Assembly (NCBI GenBank): GCA_002299555.1
Contig: DBOL01000076.1
Span: forward strand, 1 to 42,656
Origin: Candidatus Aminicenantes bacterium UBA647
Lineage (GTDB): Bacteria; Acidobacteriota; Aminicenantia; UBA2199
DNA length: 42,656 nt
Direction of reading: 5' to 3'
The translations under genes and the position numbers were made by a program. The notes under the pieces are model-generated. The model was not told the origin of the DNA, did no database searches, and saw only the letters and a program-made list of their open reading frames with translations. Position 1 is the first letter of the stretch, and every line of letters starts with the position of its first letter. Shown here one piece after another: positions 1 through 9,152 of the stretch.

Positions 1-148
1 ATCTCCTTATATATTAGTAATTTTCTGAACACGAAATTGAAATGCAAAATTAAATAGAGTCAAGTTTAAAGAAAATTTAATATGATTTTTTTCCTGATTT
101 CCCATCTCTGTATTGATTTTAAATCAGATATGTATTAATTACAATAAT

Positions 149-175
149 TATAATTTATTTTTTCAATAAATTATA
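149..175. terminator. A/T-only hairpin after the symporter gene
   Basis: An 11-bp perfect stem with a 5-nt loop (arms 149-159 and 165-175) lies 10 nt beyond the stop codon of the symporter gene. It consists almost entirely of A and T and is not followed by a clean U-run on the minus strand, so a terminator role is only a guess. The rest of 1-185 shows nothing recognisable. Confidence 0.3.
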
Positions 176-185
176 TTTAGTTTAT

Positions 186-1634
186 CTATTGATCAATCCG
201 ACCCGGTTTTGTTATAAATCCGATTGAATATCCAATAATTGCTGCAGCAATTCCATAAAGTATAAATCCTACACCGGATTCACTTAAAAAGTCAGGTTCT
301 ACACTTCTGAAATAAGTTGATTTTTCCATGAAATAGAAGAAAACTGTCCCGGCAAAACCTGCAACGGATGACCAGAGCAGAGGGCGGGCCTTTATCCGTT
401 TTATAAAAACCGATGCAACCGGTAATGCAACCGCAGTTGTGAGGATACCTGATGAAAGGTAGAAAATATCCCATAAAGAAGTGATAAATAGTGCAAAGAT
501 CGCAGTTAAAAATACTGATACCAAAGTAAATATTCTTGAAGATTTTTTAGGATCCTTTCTGGATTTTATCTCTGCAATATCATATCCAATACTTAAGGCC
601 ATAACATTAATACATGTATCAATTGTTGACATTGCCGCTGCAACAAGCCCAAGCGATGAGAATAGCCTTACCCATTCAGGTGCATATTTCAGTAACAGAG
701 CTGAGAAAATGGCATCACCTTCATTACCGACGATGGCAGGGAAAGATCCGTTTTCTGCGGGAAATAAATATAATGCAGATATACCGATAAAAAGAGGAAG
801 TACTCCCACAAATATAATACTGTTCACTCCTGCTATCAGGACCCCCCTCTTTGCAGATCCACTATCCTTTGCTGCCTGGATCCTCAGCCACAGGTCTGTC
901 TCAAACAACCATCCCGGGAGATATGCAATAAGGGTAAGAGATATCAAAGCAATACCGGGAGAGAATATATCCCTCCAGGGAACCCCGGATTTAACACCCG
1001 AGGCAGGCATTTCAAAAATATTAATACTATTTATTTTTAATCCCTTATAAGCGAGAAATCCGATTGTGAATATATAGACCGCCACAATAGCGAACTGGAG
1101 TTTATCGGTCAATACAACAGCACGGAATCCTCCCGAAACTGTATAAAAAGCAATAAAAATACTGATAATGATAATTACAAGATCAACACTTATCTGAAGA
1201 TCGGGTGCCAGGAGAACTGCAGCAACATATATTTCCGCTCCACCCCATACAAGAAAAACAAAAGCAAGGGCAAATGCTACAACTTTTTTAACTTTTTTCC
1301 CGAACCTGTTCTCGATCATCTCGGGTTGACTGAAAGAGGAAAGTCCATGATATTTTTTTGACAGGAAATAGATACCGGTAAGGGCCAGGACCCAGGGAAT
1401 GGTAACAAGCCATAATGCTCCTGCACCATACCAGTAAAAAAGCTGGACAGCATATACACAAGACCATGATATCGACATAAATCCAGCAGACAATGATAAT
1501 CCGACAGATAAAGGAGACAGATTCCTGCCCGCAGTCCAGAAATCCTCACCATCCCCCGTCTTTCTGGCGGCATACCTCCCGAGAAGGAGAGTTATACCTG
1601 CATATAAAAGAAATGTAATCCAGGAGATAATCAT
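186..1634 (-). CDS. Sodium:solute symporter (SSS family)
   Basis: This is a polytopic inner-membrane protein of 482 residues with about 13 hydrophobic segments. Early motifs such as DFWTAGRNLSP and GLSLSAGFMS, and the conserved GGFRAVVLTDKLQF segment near residue 170, are typical of the SSS (SLC5-like) family. Members couple uptake of sugars, amino acids, proline, organic acids or similar solutes to Na+ entry. The substrate cannot be read from sequence. The ATG start lies 22 nt after the stop of the M14 peptidase gene on the same strand, so the two are probably co-transcribed. That makes an amino acid or peptide-derived substrate an attractive but unproven idea. Confidence 0.85.
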   Translation of the reverse strand: MIISWITFLLYAGITLLLGRYAARKTGDGEDFWTAGRNLSPLSVGLSLSAGFMSISWSCVYAVQLFYWYGAGALWLVTIPWVLALTGIYFLSKKYHGLSSFSQPEMIENRFGKKVKKVVAFALAFVFLVWGGAEIYVAAVLLAPDLQISVDLVIIIISIFIAFYTVSGGFRAVVLTDKLQFAIVAVYIFTIGFLAYKGLKINSINIFEMPASGVKSGVPWRDIFSPGIALISLTLIAYLPGWLFETDLWLRIQAAKDSGSAKRGVLIAGVNSIIFVGVLPLFIGISALYLFPAENGSFPAIVGNEGDAIFSALLLKYAPEWVRLFSSLGLVAAAMSTIDTCINVMALSIGYDIAEIKSRKDPKKSSRIFTLVSVFLTAIFALFITSLWDIFYLSSGILTTAVALPVASVFIKRIKARPLLWSSVAGFAGTVFFYFMEKSTYFRSVEPDFLSESGVGFILYGIAAAIIGYSIGFITKPGRIDQ

Positions 1635-1656
1635 CTGATCAATGTCTCCCGTATAA

Positions 1657-4278
1657 CTATTTTAATTTTTCAAGAAGGATCGAATTGAATAGTAATTTAT
1701 ATGTGCCGCCGGTAGAAGCCCTGAACTGAGGATTAAAACCCATTAGTACTAACTGGCCTTTATTCTTTTTCAGCCAGACAAATACACTTTTGTTCTCTAA
1801 TGTTTTTTCGTTTTCACAATAGCCACTTAACAATATCTTATCCTTAGGAAATTTCCCTATCACTCTCCTGTCTCTGTCAAAATTTGGGATACTGGTTTTG
1901 AAAAGTGCCGTTCCTCTGAAAAAGATCCCGCAGCTGTCACCCATACCGATTGTCAGGGGATGATCCTTCCTGAGATCTATTTTCACAAATGATCCGGGAC
2001 AATAAAGACCATTTTTTTTTGCTATTCCTGATATATCACTGACGGGAAATGAAAAAGATTCAGTTATTCCGGATGAATTCTTTATTTCATGTTCTCCCAT
2101 GAATAGTCCGGTCGAGGCACCCCAGGAAATAACATTTCCACCTTTATCTATAAACTCGATCACTTTTTTCAACCCTTTAGAACCCATCCCTTTAGCATAT
2201 TCAGGCGGATAACTAGGTGAAAAATAATCTGAACCTGATTTGTATTTACCTTTCAGTAAAACTGAAGGGCGGGCATCCGGAAATATTAAAACATCAAATT
2301 TCCCGGAAAGGTTCAACCCTTGAATATCTGAAGGTCTTATTACAGTAAAGGGGATTGAATACGAATCAAGAACAAATCTTGTCCATCCTGTATCCATATC
2401 ATGAAACCATGTTTCAACAAGGCCGATCCTCGGGATCAAAAATTCCGAAGTGTTGAGCTTTTTACTGATTTTTACATATCCGGGAGATACACTTAAATCA
2501 GATATTATTTTCTTCAGTTTGGAGTTACCATTATTCTTTATCACAAAACTCCCTTTTCCATAAAATTCCGCACCGATCTTCATATCACTTTTCAGCCTTT
2601 CAACTTTTATACCCGAACTTTTGGCACTGAATGCAACTTTAAAACTTTCATTGTTTGTGACAGAAAAAATCATATGGGTGTATTTATCAGATGGAGATAA
2701 ATGTATTGTAAAATCAGGACTGTTTTTTATCAAACTTGAAGAGATCTCACTTGAAGGTTTATCTATCATAAAGCTCCTCACACCTTTATGCAATGGAAGA
2801 GACCAGCTTGTAATATCGTAAGGCTTAATTATTTTCCCGCCTGGAGTGTAATGTCTCACAGGATATTTCTGCGACTCCATCACCTCCTTAATAAAAGGCC
2901 GAAATGACTGAGAAAGGGGTACTACTACATCACCTTTGTTGAATTTTCTCCCGCTGAAAATAACATCATTTTTAAGATGATATGTATCAACTCCATGTTC
3001 GTGTAATAGATTGACCAGTGATACCATCTCACTCTGATCATGCTGAATTATGGGAAGTACATAATAATATGGAGCCGATATACTCCCTCTTTCCACTTCC
3101 TTTCTGCATATTTCATTTCTGTATCTGAGAATATCAGCCCTGTGATTTGAAGCTGTCTTAAGTATGGAATATGTGGAACTTATCTCATACTTCACTATAT
3201 CACCGAGTCGCCACCAGCCTCCGTCCCAGGGGAGAGGCATATTTATACTTTTTTCATATTCAGATAAACCCTTCCCGTATCCCCTCAACTCATTCTGTTC
3301 AATATAGATGGGTGTTGCATACTTTACACTTGCAGCTTCTGTCAGAAAGCCAATCACATTTTTCCATATACAGGTTTCAGTGGATCCGGGCCAGTAATCA
3401 TCAAAAAGATAATGCTGGGAAACTCCGGCAAGCCCGTCCTTTGTCATATCCTTGATCATATTCGCACCAAAGATCCCTGTCCAATTCCATATTCCGGCAT
3501 CAATATTCTCAGCGATCGGATCATGGTTGGGAGGGACAAAATATCTGGATGTGTTTGACCCCATTTGATGTTTTTCCACCATCACCTGGGGAAACCATTC
3601 AAGATTATAAATACCTGCAATTGCTTTTGTATCAGATTGAGTAAGAGTTACGAAATCTCTGTTATTATCGTGTCCAATATACTTATGGTAAACACCCGGG
3701 AGATAACTCCCCTCATATTTTTTGCCCTTATATTTCCAATAATGATGAACAACCATATCCATTCCGTCAGGGTTATGATTCGGGACCATTAACATTACAA
3801 CATCATCCAGCCATTTATTTTTATCCTTGTCCTCTGTCGTTATAAGATCATATGCAATTAAAGGAGCCGACTGTGACGGTCCGACCTCACCTGAATGCAT
3901 GGATAGTGTTTCAAGGAATGAGACTGGGGTATCCTTAATTATCTTATCTAACTCTTCAGCAGGGATCCCCGGGTCAATTGCCAGTTTTCTATTAACAACT
4001 TTTATTTTTTCCAGATTATTAATGTTCTTTTCAGAAGATATAAATGCAATGTATATCGGTTTCCCCATGGGTGATGTACCGATCTTTTCAAGTTTTATTT
4101 TTGTTGAAGATTTGTCAAGAAGTTTAAAGTATTTTATCAATTGCCCGTAATCAAACAGCATCCTGTCAGTTCCGGGCTTAAAACCAAAGAATTCTTCCGG
4201 TGTTTTGATCGAACTGCTCCCGGATAGCATAAGCGAAAATAGTAATAAGGTTACAATGAAGAGAGATTTGAATTTCAT
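1657..4278 (-). CDS. Exported M14-family metallocarboxypeptidase-like protein with C-terminal amidotransferase-like region
   Basis: I place the start at the ATG at 4278, where an AGGAGG-type site lies about 10 nt upstream, and not at the upstream in-frame start at 4311. This gives 873 residues and a clean Sec signal peptide (MKFKSLFIVTLLLF) with no lipobox. The peptidase M14 zinc site is visible as H128-S-G-E131, then NPDG near 170, and a third histidine in VEKHQMGSN (about H237), followed by a PPNHDPI segment. The region after about residue 600 (WFHDMDTGWTRF, FDVLIFPDARPS) resembles the class I amidotransferase-like domain often attached to large M14 proteins. It probably trims peptides in the periplasm or outside the cell. 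It sits upstream of the symporter in a likely two-gene unit. Confidence 0.85.
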   Translation of the reverse strand: MKFKSLFIVTLLLFSLMLSGSSSIKTPEEFFGFKPGTDRMLFDYGQLIKYFKLLDKSSTKIKLEKIGTSPMGKPIYIAFISSEKNINNLEKIKVVNRKLAIDPGIPAEELDKIIKDTPVSFLETLSMHSGEVGPSQSAPLIAYDLITTEDKDKNKWLDDVVMLMVPNHNPDGMDMVVHHYWKYKGKKYEGSYLPGVYHKYIGHDNNRDFVTLTQSDTKAIAGIYNLEWFPQVMVEKHQMGSNTSRYFVPPNHDPIAENIDAGIWNWTGIFGANMIKDMTKDGLAGVSQHYLFDDYWPGSTETCIWKNVIGFLTEAASVKYATPIYIEQNELRGYGKGLSEYEKSINMPLPWDGGWWRLGDIVKYEISSTYSILKTASNHRADILRYRNEICRKEVERGSISAPYYYVLPIIQHDQSEMVSLVNLLHEHGVDTYHLKNDVIFSGRKFNKGDVVVPLSQSFRPFIKEVMESQKYPVRHYTPGGKIIKPYDITSWSLPLHKGVRSFMIDKPSSEISSSLIKNSPDFTIHLSPSDKYTHMIFSVTNNESFKVAFSAKSSGIKVERLKSDMKIGAEFYGKGSFVIKNNGNSKLKKIISDLSVSPGYVKISKKLNTSEFLIPRIGLVETWFHDMDTGWTRFVLDSYSIPFTVIRPSDIQGLNLSGKFDVLIFPDARPSVLLKGKYKSGSDYFSPSYPPEYAKGMGSKGLKKVIEFIDKGGNVISWGASTGLFMGEHEIKNSSGITESFSFPVSDISGIAKKNGLYCPGSFVKIDLRKDHPLTIGMGDSCGIFFRGTALFKTSIPNFDRDRRVIGKFPKDKILLSGYCENEKTLENKSVFVWLKKNKGQLVLMGFNPQFRASTGGTYKLLFNSILLEKLK

Positions 4279-4383
4279 GAGTATTATTCCTCCTTTTTGG
4301 ATCAACAGCATATATTAACTGAAAAAATTTAAATTTAACAGCAAATAAATTACTAATACATTTCCAACGAGCCAACAACGTAA

Positions 4384-4407
4384 GGGGACGGTCGTTTAAT
4401 TCTTTAA
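4384..4407 (+). repeat. Left 24-bp inverted repeat of the RAYT element
   Basis: It begins GGGGACGGTCGTTTAA and is an exact reverse complement of 5328-5351. It lies 22 nt before the transposase ATG. It is not a strong hairpin by itself. Confidence 0.9.
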
Positions 4408-4429
4408 ATTATTATGTTAATATAATTTC

Positions 4430-5326
4430 ATGAGACATGCAAGACTTACATGGGCAGGAGCCTACCATCATATTATGAACAGAGGAGTTGAAGGGAAGTC
4501 GATTTTCAAAAAACCTAAATTTAAAAATCTTTATATTGATATTCTTAGAGAGCAAAGTAGTTTATATAAAATCAGGATATTTGCATACTGTATTATGGAC
4601 AACCATTTTCATCTTGTTCTTGAAAATAACTCAATGAAATTATCAGAATTCATGAAAACTGTGAATTCAAAATATGGAATTCTATACCGAAAAATCATTG
4701 GAGGAAAAGGATATGTGTTTCAAGATAGATTTAAATCTACACTAATCGAAAATGAATCTTACTTATTGACTGCAATTGTATATGCTTTGCAAAATCCTGT
4801 TAGAAAGATGATTATTGATGATCCCTTTAAATATAAATGGTCAAGCGTAAATGCATACTTTAAGGAACAAAATTCAAGTTTTGTTGAAGCACATTTTGTT
4901 TCAGAACTTTTCGGAACTAAAAGAAATTTTACTTCTTTACTTAAAAATGTCTACTCGGAAAAACTTTCTGAAAAAAACTCAAGATTTGGTCGAATAATGG
5001 GCTCAGAAAAATTTGCACTAAAAGCTGAAAATAGTTATGACCGTCGATCAGAAATAAAATTAAACTTAAATAAGCGAATAACTGATAAATATTTTGAGCC
5101 AATAGAGAAGGTTATTTACGAATTTGAAAAAAAAATTGGGAAAAAAATTGAAAATATTGATGTCACAACCTACAAAGGCAAAAGAGAGAGAGGTGAGCTT
5201 CTTGTATATTTAAGAGATAATACAGGACTAAAATATAAAGAAATTTTTGAATTTGATATTTTTAGAGACCTTAAATTCAATTCACTTGGGCATCTATATT
5301 CTTCATCAAAAAAAAGATTCAAATAA
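4430..5326 (+). CDS. REP-associated tyrosine transposase (RAYT), Y1_Tnp/IS200-like HUH family
   Basis: The protein has 298 residues. The N-terminal half is a Y1 transposase domain: AYHHIMNRGVEG near residue 11, the metal-binding HUH motif H59-F-H61 in MDNHFHLVLE, GYVFQDRFKS near 95, and a candidate catalytic tyrosine at Y118 in the VYALQNPVR segment. These are hallmarks of the RAYT branch, usually domesticated or low-mobility single-strand transposases that act on flanking palindromic repeats. The C-terminal half is basic and helical (KGKRERGELLVYLRD) and may bind DNA. It is the only plus-strand gene in the left 17 kb and is flanked by 24-bp inverted repeats. The frame is intact, so it may be functional. 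Confidence 0.9.
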   Translation: MRHARLTWAGAYHHIMNRGVEGKSIFKKPKFKNLYIDILREQSSLYKIRIFAYCIMDNHFHLVLENNSMKLSEFMKTVNSKYGILYRKIIGGKGYVFQDRFKSTLIENESYLLTAIVYALQNPVRKMIIDDPFKYKWSSVNAYFKEQNSSFVEAHFVSELFGTKRNFTSLLKNVYSEKLSEKNSRFGRIMGSEKFALKAENSYDRRSEIKLNLNKRITDKYFEPIEKVIYEFEKKIGKKIENIDVTTYKGKRERGELLVYLRDNTGLKYKEIFEFDIFRDLKFNSLGHLYSSSKKRFK

Positions 5327-5327
5327 A

Positions 5328-5351
5328 TTAAAGAATTAAACGACCGTCCCC
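5328..5351 (-). repeat. Right 24-bp inverted repeat of the RAYT element
   Basis: It is an exact reverse complement of 4384-4407 and starts 1 nt after the transposase stop codon. It lies at the 3' end of the convergent Nif3-family gene, where it may also shape the ends of both transcripts. Confidence 0.9.
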
Positions 5352-5357
5352 AAATAT

Positions 5358-6173
5358 TTAAATTAAATTGGGTATTTCGATGAATTCTGTTTCTACTTTG
5401 AACTTTTCTCTGACCAGATTCATAAGAGCTATAATCCCCGGCTTTTCCGAGTAATAATGGCCAAGATTGATAAAATTAGTTTCGGTCTCCAGAGATATTG
5501 CAGGAATTTGCTCTTTGATCTCACCACAAATGAATGTATCCGCTCCCATGGATACAGCTTCTTCATAGAGATCGGTCGATCCTCCGCTTGCCATAAAGAT
5601 ATTTTCTGGAATATCAAGCCCGTTCTCAAGCAACATAAATCCCGATCTGTATTTTAAATTGAATTCATTAAGGCCATCCGGAACCTCCCCTGTTTCCGGT
5701 GTATTCAAAGTAAAATCCTCAGGATGTAAGAATTTGTGTAATATATCAATAATGTTTTTAATGGATTTTCCCTCTTTGTTCTTCCCGAAAAATCCCCACT
5801 TCAGTGGTTCAGTGATCTCTGCTCCAATACTTTTCATAAGCAGTGCATTGTGTCCGATCTCAGGATGAGCATCCATCGGAAGATGTATCCCGAATAAAGA
5901 TATATCATTATTCAATAATTTCTTTATTTTGTTCTTCTCAATTCCTTTTAATGTAAAGAACCTTTTCTGAAAAATCCCGTGATGAACCAATACAGCATCA
6001 CATCCGGAATTGATGGAACGCTCAAGAAAAAGATCGTTAAATGAAACTCCGAAACCTACCTTTTTTACTTCGTTTTTCCCTTCAACCACCAATCCGTTAA
6101 CACAATAGTCATCAAAACTTTCAAAATTATAAGTTTCGTTAAGAAAACATTCAAGTTCATTTAGTTCTGCCAT
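5358..6173 (-). CDS. Nif3-like dinuclear metal-centre protein (DUF34/YbgI family)
   Basis: The ATG at 6173 is preceded by GGAG at a good distance, so I prefer it to the in-frame TTG at 6185. The product has 271 residues. Family signatures are the N-terminal DDYCVNGLVVEG segment, AVLVHHGIFQ (metal-binding histidines) near residue 65, GIHLPMDAHPEIGHN in the first half, and the C-terminal FICGEIKEQ and LGHYYSEKPG segments that complete the two-metal site. The family is annotated as GTP cyclohydrolase I type 2-like, but its cellular role is uncertain. It is the last gene of the minus-strand run that includes thiD, 19 nt downstream of that gene. The RAYT element abuts its 3' end. Confidence 0.85.
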   Translation of the reverse strand: MAELNELECFLNETYNFESFDDYCVNGLVVEGKNEVKKVGFGVSFNDLFLERSINSGCDAVLVHHGIFQKRFFTLKGIEKNKIKKLLNNDISLFGIHLPMDAHPEIGHNALLMKSIGAEITEPLKWGFFGKNKEGKSIKNIIDILHKFLHPEDFTLNTPETGEVPDGLNEFNLKYRSGFMLLENGLDIPENIFMASGGSTDLYEEAVSMGADTFICGEIKEQIPAISLETETNFINLGHYYSEKPGIIALMNLVREKFKVETEFIEIPNLI

Positions 6174-6192
6174 TTTAATCTCCAATTATTCC

Positions 6193-6972
6193 TTATGGCT
6201 CGATCAGAAGTCCTACCCCTTCCAATTCAATTGAGTTTTTAAGAAGTCCTGTCAGAAAAATCTTTCCCTTTGAAACTGCCGTATTCAGATCCTCTCCCAT
6301 CGCAATATAAGCTGTGACTGCTGATGATAGTATACATCCTGACCCGTGAGTATTGACCCCTTCTATCCTTTTATCCTTTAAAATCATCTCTTCATTCTTT
6401 GTAAAAAGGATATCAGTTGCATCTCCTTTAAGGTGGCCTCCTTTAATAAGCACCGAAATGTTTAGTTCATTTCTTAGTGATATTCCTGCTTCCATCATCC
6501 CCTCTATTGAATTCGTATTGATACCTGAAAGAATAGCAGCTTCATTCAGATTAGGTGTGATCAGATCTGCATATTGTAACAAGGTTTCTTTAAAAAAATC
6601 TGCATCTTTGCGTTTAAAAAAGTCTTTTCCTGAAGTAGCACTGAATACCGGATCAACAACCATTTGGATATCACTATTTCTTCTCTTCCAGTCCCCTGTT
6701 ATTTCCGCGGTCCTCTTAGTAAGCAGACCGGTCTTTACTGCTTTTATACGGTACCCCTCCGAAACACTGAGGAGTTGATCTCTGAAAACTTCCTTGTCTA
6801 CTTCTGATACATTATGAAAAGAAGTATGATGCTGAGAAGTTATGCAGGAAATTACACCTATACCATAAACACCTATCTCTCTGAAAGTTTTAATGTCTGC
6901 AGAAATTCCTGCACCGCTGCCAGGATCAAAACCTGCGATAGTTAATGCAACAGGCTTTAGTCCGGATCTCAT
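6193..6972 (-). CDS. thiD: Hydroxymethylpyrimidine/phosphomethylpyrimidine kinase
   Basis: This 259-residue ribokinase-fold enzyme carries the ThiD signatures: ALTIAGFDPGSGAGISADIK at the N terminus, ITSQHHTSFHNV near residue 45, VVDPVFSATSGK around 125, LITPNLNEAAILSG around 147, and the catalytic GVNTHGSGCILSSA segment near 210. It phosphorylates HMP and HMP-phosphate in thiamine pyrimidine synthesis or salvage. The length is normal. Its ATG overlaps the stop of the upstream flavodoxin gene (ATGA), so the two are translationally coupled. No other thiamine genes and no TPP riboswitch were seen nearby. A pyridoxal-kinase-like side activity is possible in this family. Confidence 0.88.
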   Translation of the reverse strand: MRSGLKPVALTIAGFDPGSGAGISADIKTFREIGVYGIGVISCITSQHHTSFHNVSEVDKEVFRDQLLSVSEGYRIKAVKTGLLTKRTAEITGDWKRRNSDIQMVVDPVFSATSGKDFFKRKDADFFKETLLQYADLITPNLNEAAILSGINTNSIEGMMEAGISLRNELNISVLIKGGHLKGDATDILFTKNEEMILKDKRIEGVNTHGSGCILSSAVTAYIAMGEDLNTAVSKGKIFLTGLLKNSIELEGVGLLIEP

Positions 6973-7634
6973 TTCTTTTCCGCTCCTAATTCAGTCCCCA
7001 GCGAATATATTTTTGATAACAACTCAATGTTCCCGGAATGATCAGATTTGGCCAGTTCAACAGGAATTTTTAGTTTTTCATACAGGTTTATCAGTTCGTC
7101 AGGACTAAATCCGATCTGACCCCGGACAGCCAACCTCGTACCGTTAAATATATGTAGTTCATTATTCTCACCGAGTTCCTTAACAATAAATTTCATAATA
7201 TTAATTATACCCGCCCCCTCATTTTCATCGGGGGAACCCATCGACAGGAGAACCACAAACTTCTTCCTCCATTTGACCCAGGGAGTATGTATTAATCCAT
7301 CCTCAGTAATCCTTACATGGATAAAAGATCTGAAACGATCTATTATCCTTTTCAATTCCGATGGGAAGTTGAAAAAGTAAACCGGAGAAGAAATTGCGAC
7401 AATATCTGCATCAAGAATATCATTGCTGAGTTGTCCCCAACCATCTCCTCTTAATGAACACCTTTTGATCAAATTACATCTAAGACATCCTGCACATGGT
7501 TTAATGTCCAGATTTTGGGATTTAAGGGATTTTATCTCCGCTCCTGAACTTTTGCATCCTTCAAGAAACCTGTCAAGCATTATTGAAGAGTTGCTCTTCT
7601 CTCTTGAACTCCCTTTTAAGGCGAGAATTTTCAT
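6969..7634 (-). CDS. Flavodoxin-fold NADPH-dependent FMN reductase / iron-sulfur flavoprotein-like
   Basis: The 221-residue protein starts with the FMN-binding loop KGSSREKSNSSIM. It then has a compact cysteine motif, PCAGCLRCNLIKRCS (residues about 47-61), the arrangement used to ligate a 4Fe-4S cluster in iron-sulfur flavoproteins, and SSPVYFFNFPSELKRIIDR, the usual flavin-contact segment. It probably shuttles electrons in the cytoplasm, but its partner is unknown. The start is 5 nt after the helicase stop without an obvious ribosome binding site, suggesting coupling. Whether a cluster is really bound cannot be told from sequence. Confidence 0.75.
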   Translation of the reverse strand: MKILALKGSSREKSNSSIMLDRFLEGCKSSGAEIKSLKSQNLDIKPCAGCLRCNLIKRCSLRGDGWGQLSNDILDADIVAISSPVYFFNFPSELKRIIDRFRSFIHVRITEDGLIHTPWVKWRKKFVVLLSMGSPDENEGAGIINIMKFIVKELGENNELHIFNGTRLAVRGQIGFSPDELINLYEKLKIPVELAKSDHSGNIELLSKIYSLGTELGAEKK

Positions 7635-7639
7635 AATTA

Positions 7640-9148
7640 CTATTTTTTAAGAATTGATAAAACTTTTTTTACAAACGATCTCTTTTTTTTCTTCAAAGGG
7701 GGAGCATTGTTGATCTTAAAATTTTCACCATATTTTTTCTTGTAATATTCGAGCCTTTCTTTTTCGCTAATAGGCCCTTTTGATCTTTTTGCTTCATTGT
7801 ATTTCTTCTTAGGAGATTCAGAACGAGGTGTAACAATCTTCTTCCCTTTGTGATCATGCTTTTTATAATTTTCTTTTTTGCTCTTATCTGAACTTCCCGT
7901 TGATTCTCTCTTTACTGCCGGTCTGCTTTTCATGGAGCTATAGGATGAAGTTTTCCTCCCCCCTTTTGAAATATGCTTCCTTCGAACTGGCATTGAGGTT
8001 GGAATATTCTCGATCTTTTCATAAAGTGCATCATCTGCATATCCTACAGGGATCCTCATTCCGATGAACTCTTCAATAGCTTCAAGGTTATAAATATACT
8101 CCTCACAGGCCAGTGCGACCGCCTTTCCACTCTTTCCTGCTCTGGCAGTTCTTCCGATCCTGTGAACATAATTTTCACTATCTCCCGGAAGGTCATAATT
8201 GACAACAAGTTCCAGGTCATCAACGTGCAGTCCTCTTGCAGCCACATCAGTAGCAACGAGTAGATTTGTCTTCCCTGTTTTGAAATCATTTATTGTTGCG
8301 AGCCTCTTATTTTGCGGCAGATCACCAATCAGATATTGGCATTTTTTCCCGTTATTCACAAGATACTTATGAATTCTTACAGCCTGGTGTTTTGTATTTG
8401 TAAAGATCAGGGCATTTCTGGGTAATTCATTGTTCAGAATCCCCATAAGAAGATTGATCTTCTCTTTTTTCCCGACATGATACAACTTCTGATCAATATT
8501 ATCTACTGTAATATTTTCAGAGGAGATCTCAATACTTTCAGGATTGTTCATATATTCCCAGGCCATCTGTTTTACATTTATATTCAATGTGGCAGAGAAC
8601 AGCATTGTCTGTCTTTTGTTATAAGGGGACATCTTTCTTGCCATTCGTCTGATATCAGGGAAAAACCCCATATCAAATAGCCTGTCAGCTTCATCTATAA
8701 CAAAATAACCAATTTCCTTTAAATTCAATTTTCCCTGATTCTGAAAATCAAGCAATCTTCCCGGAGTACCGATTATTATATCTACTCCTTTTTTCAGCAG
8801 GTCTTCCTGAAGTTTGTAGCCTACGCCACCATAAAAACATCCTATCGTAAGATCATGTGCAGAACTTAGTAATTTTGTCTCCTTTTCGATCTGTACAGCA
8901 AGTTCTCTTGTTGGAGCTATGATCAGTGCACACTTATTAAATTCAAATCTGTTATCTTCAAAATTATTCAGAATTGTAAGAACAAAGGCAGCAGTCTTTC
9001 CCGTCCCTGTCTGAGACTGCACATAAATATCCTTCCCATCAAGAGATATCTGAAAGGTCTTTTCCTGAACAGGAGTACAATCTTCATATCCGGCATTTTC
9101 AATCCCCTTCAACACTTTATCTGTAAACTTGAATTCTGTAAATTTCAT
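7640..9148 (-). CDS. DEAD-box ATP-dependent RNA helicase (RhlE/RhlB-like)
   Basis: I use the ATG at 9148, 4 nt after the upstream stop, rather than the in-frame TTG at 9166; this gives 502 residues. All helicase motifs are present in order: Q motif (YEDCTPVQEKTF), Walker A SQTGTGKT, PTRELAVQIE, TPGRLLD, DEAD in VIDEADRLFDMGF, LFSATL, then in domain 2 ALIFTNTKHQA, ATDVAARGLHVDD and HRIGRTARAGKSG. The last 120 residues are a lysine/serine-rich disordered tail of the kind that tethers these helicases to RNA. Likely roles are RNA remodelling in ribosome assembly or decay. The substrate is unknown. Confidence 0.92.
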   Translation of the reverse strand: MKFTEFKFTDKVLKGIENAGYEDCTPVQEKTFQISLDGKDIYVQSQTGTGKTAAFVLTILNNFEDNRFEFNKCALIIAPTRELAVQIEKETKLLSSAHDLTIGCFYGGVGYKLQEDLLKKGVDIIIGTPGRLLDFQNQGKLNLKEIGYFVIDEADRLFDMGFFPDIRRMARKMSPYNKRQTMLFSATLNINVKQMAWEYMNNPESIEISSENITVDNIDQKLYHVGKKEKINLLMGILNNELPRNALIFTNTKHQAVRIHKYLVNNGKKCQYLIGDLPQNKRLATINDFKTGKTNLLVATDVAARGLHVDDLELVVNYDLPGDSENYVHRIGRTARAGKSGKAVALACEEYIYNLEAIEEFIGMRIPVGYADDALYEKIENIPTSMPVRRKHISKGGRKTSSYSSMKSRPAVKRESTGSSDKSKKENYKKHDHKGKKIVTPRSESPKKKYNEAKRSKGPISEKERLEYYKKKYGENFKINNAPPLKKKKRSFVKKVLSILKK

Positions 9149-9152
9149 ATAA

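Larger units (their letters stand above)
4384..5351. mobile_element. RAYT element: Y1 transposase gene bounded by perfect 24-bp inverted repeats
   Basis: The element is 968 bp long and contains a single HUH transposase gene. Its edges are 24-bp arms that are exact reverse complements (4384-4407 and 5328-5351), with GGGGACGGTCGTTTAA at the outer end. The right arm begins 1 nt after the transposase stop codon and ends 6 nt before the stop of the convergent Nif3-family gene. No target-site duplication is seen, as expected for single-strand Y1 chemistry. The interior looks more A/T-rich than the neighbouring genes. Confidence 0.75.

Noticed and set aside
481..1050. A 189-codon open frame on the plus strand opposite the symporter gene
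   Set aside because: It is antisense to a clear SSS transporter frame, has no recognisable domain, and long antisense frames are common opposite such genes.
4279..4311. Upstream in-frame start of the M14 peptidase gene
   Set aside because: The extension would spoil the signal peptide and contains the ribosome binding site used by the ATG at 4278.
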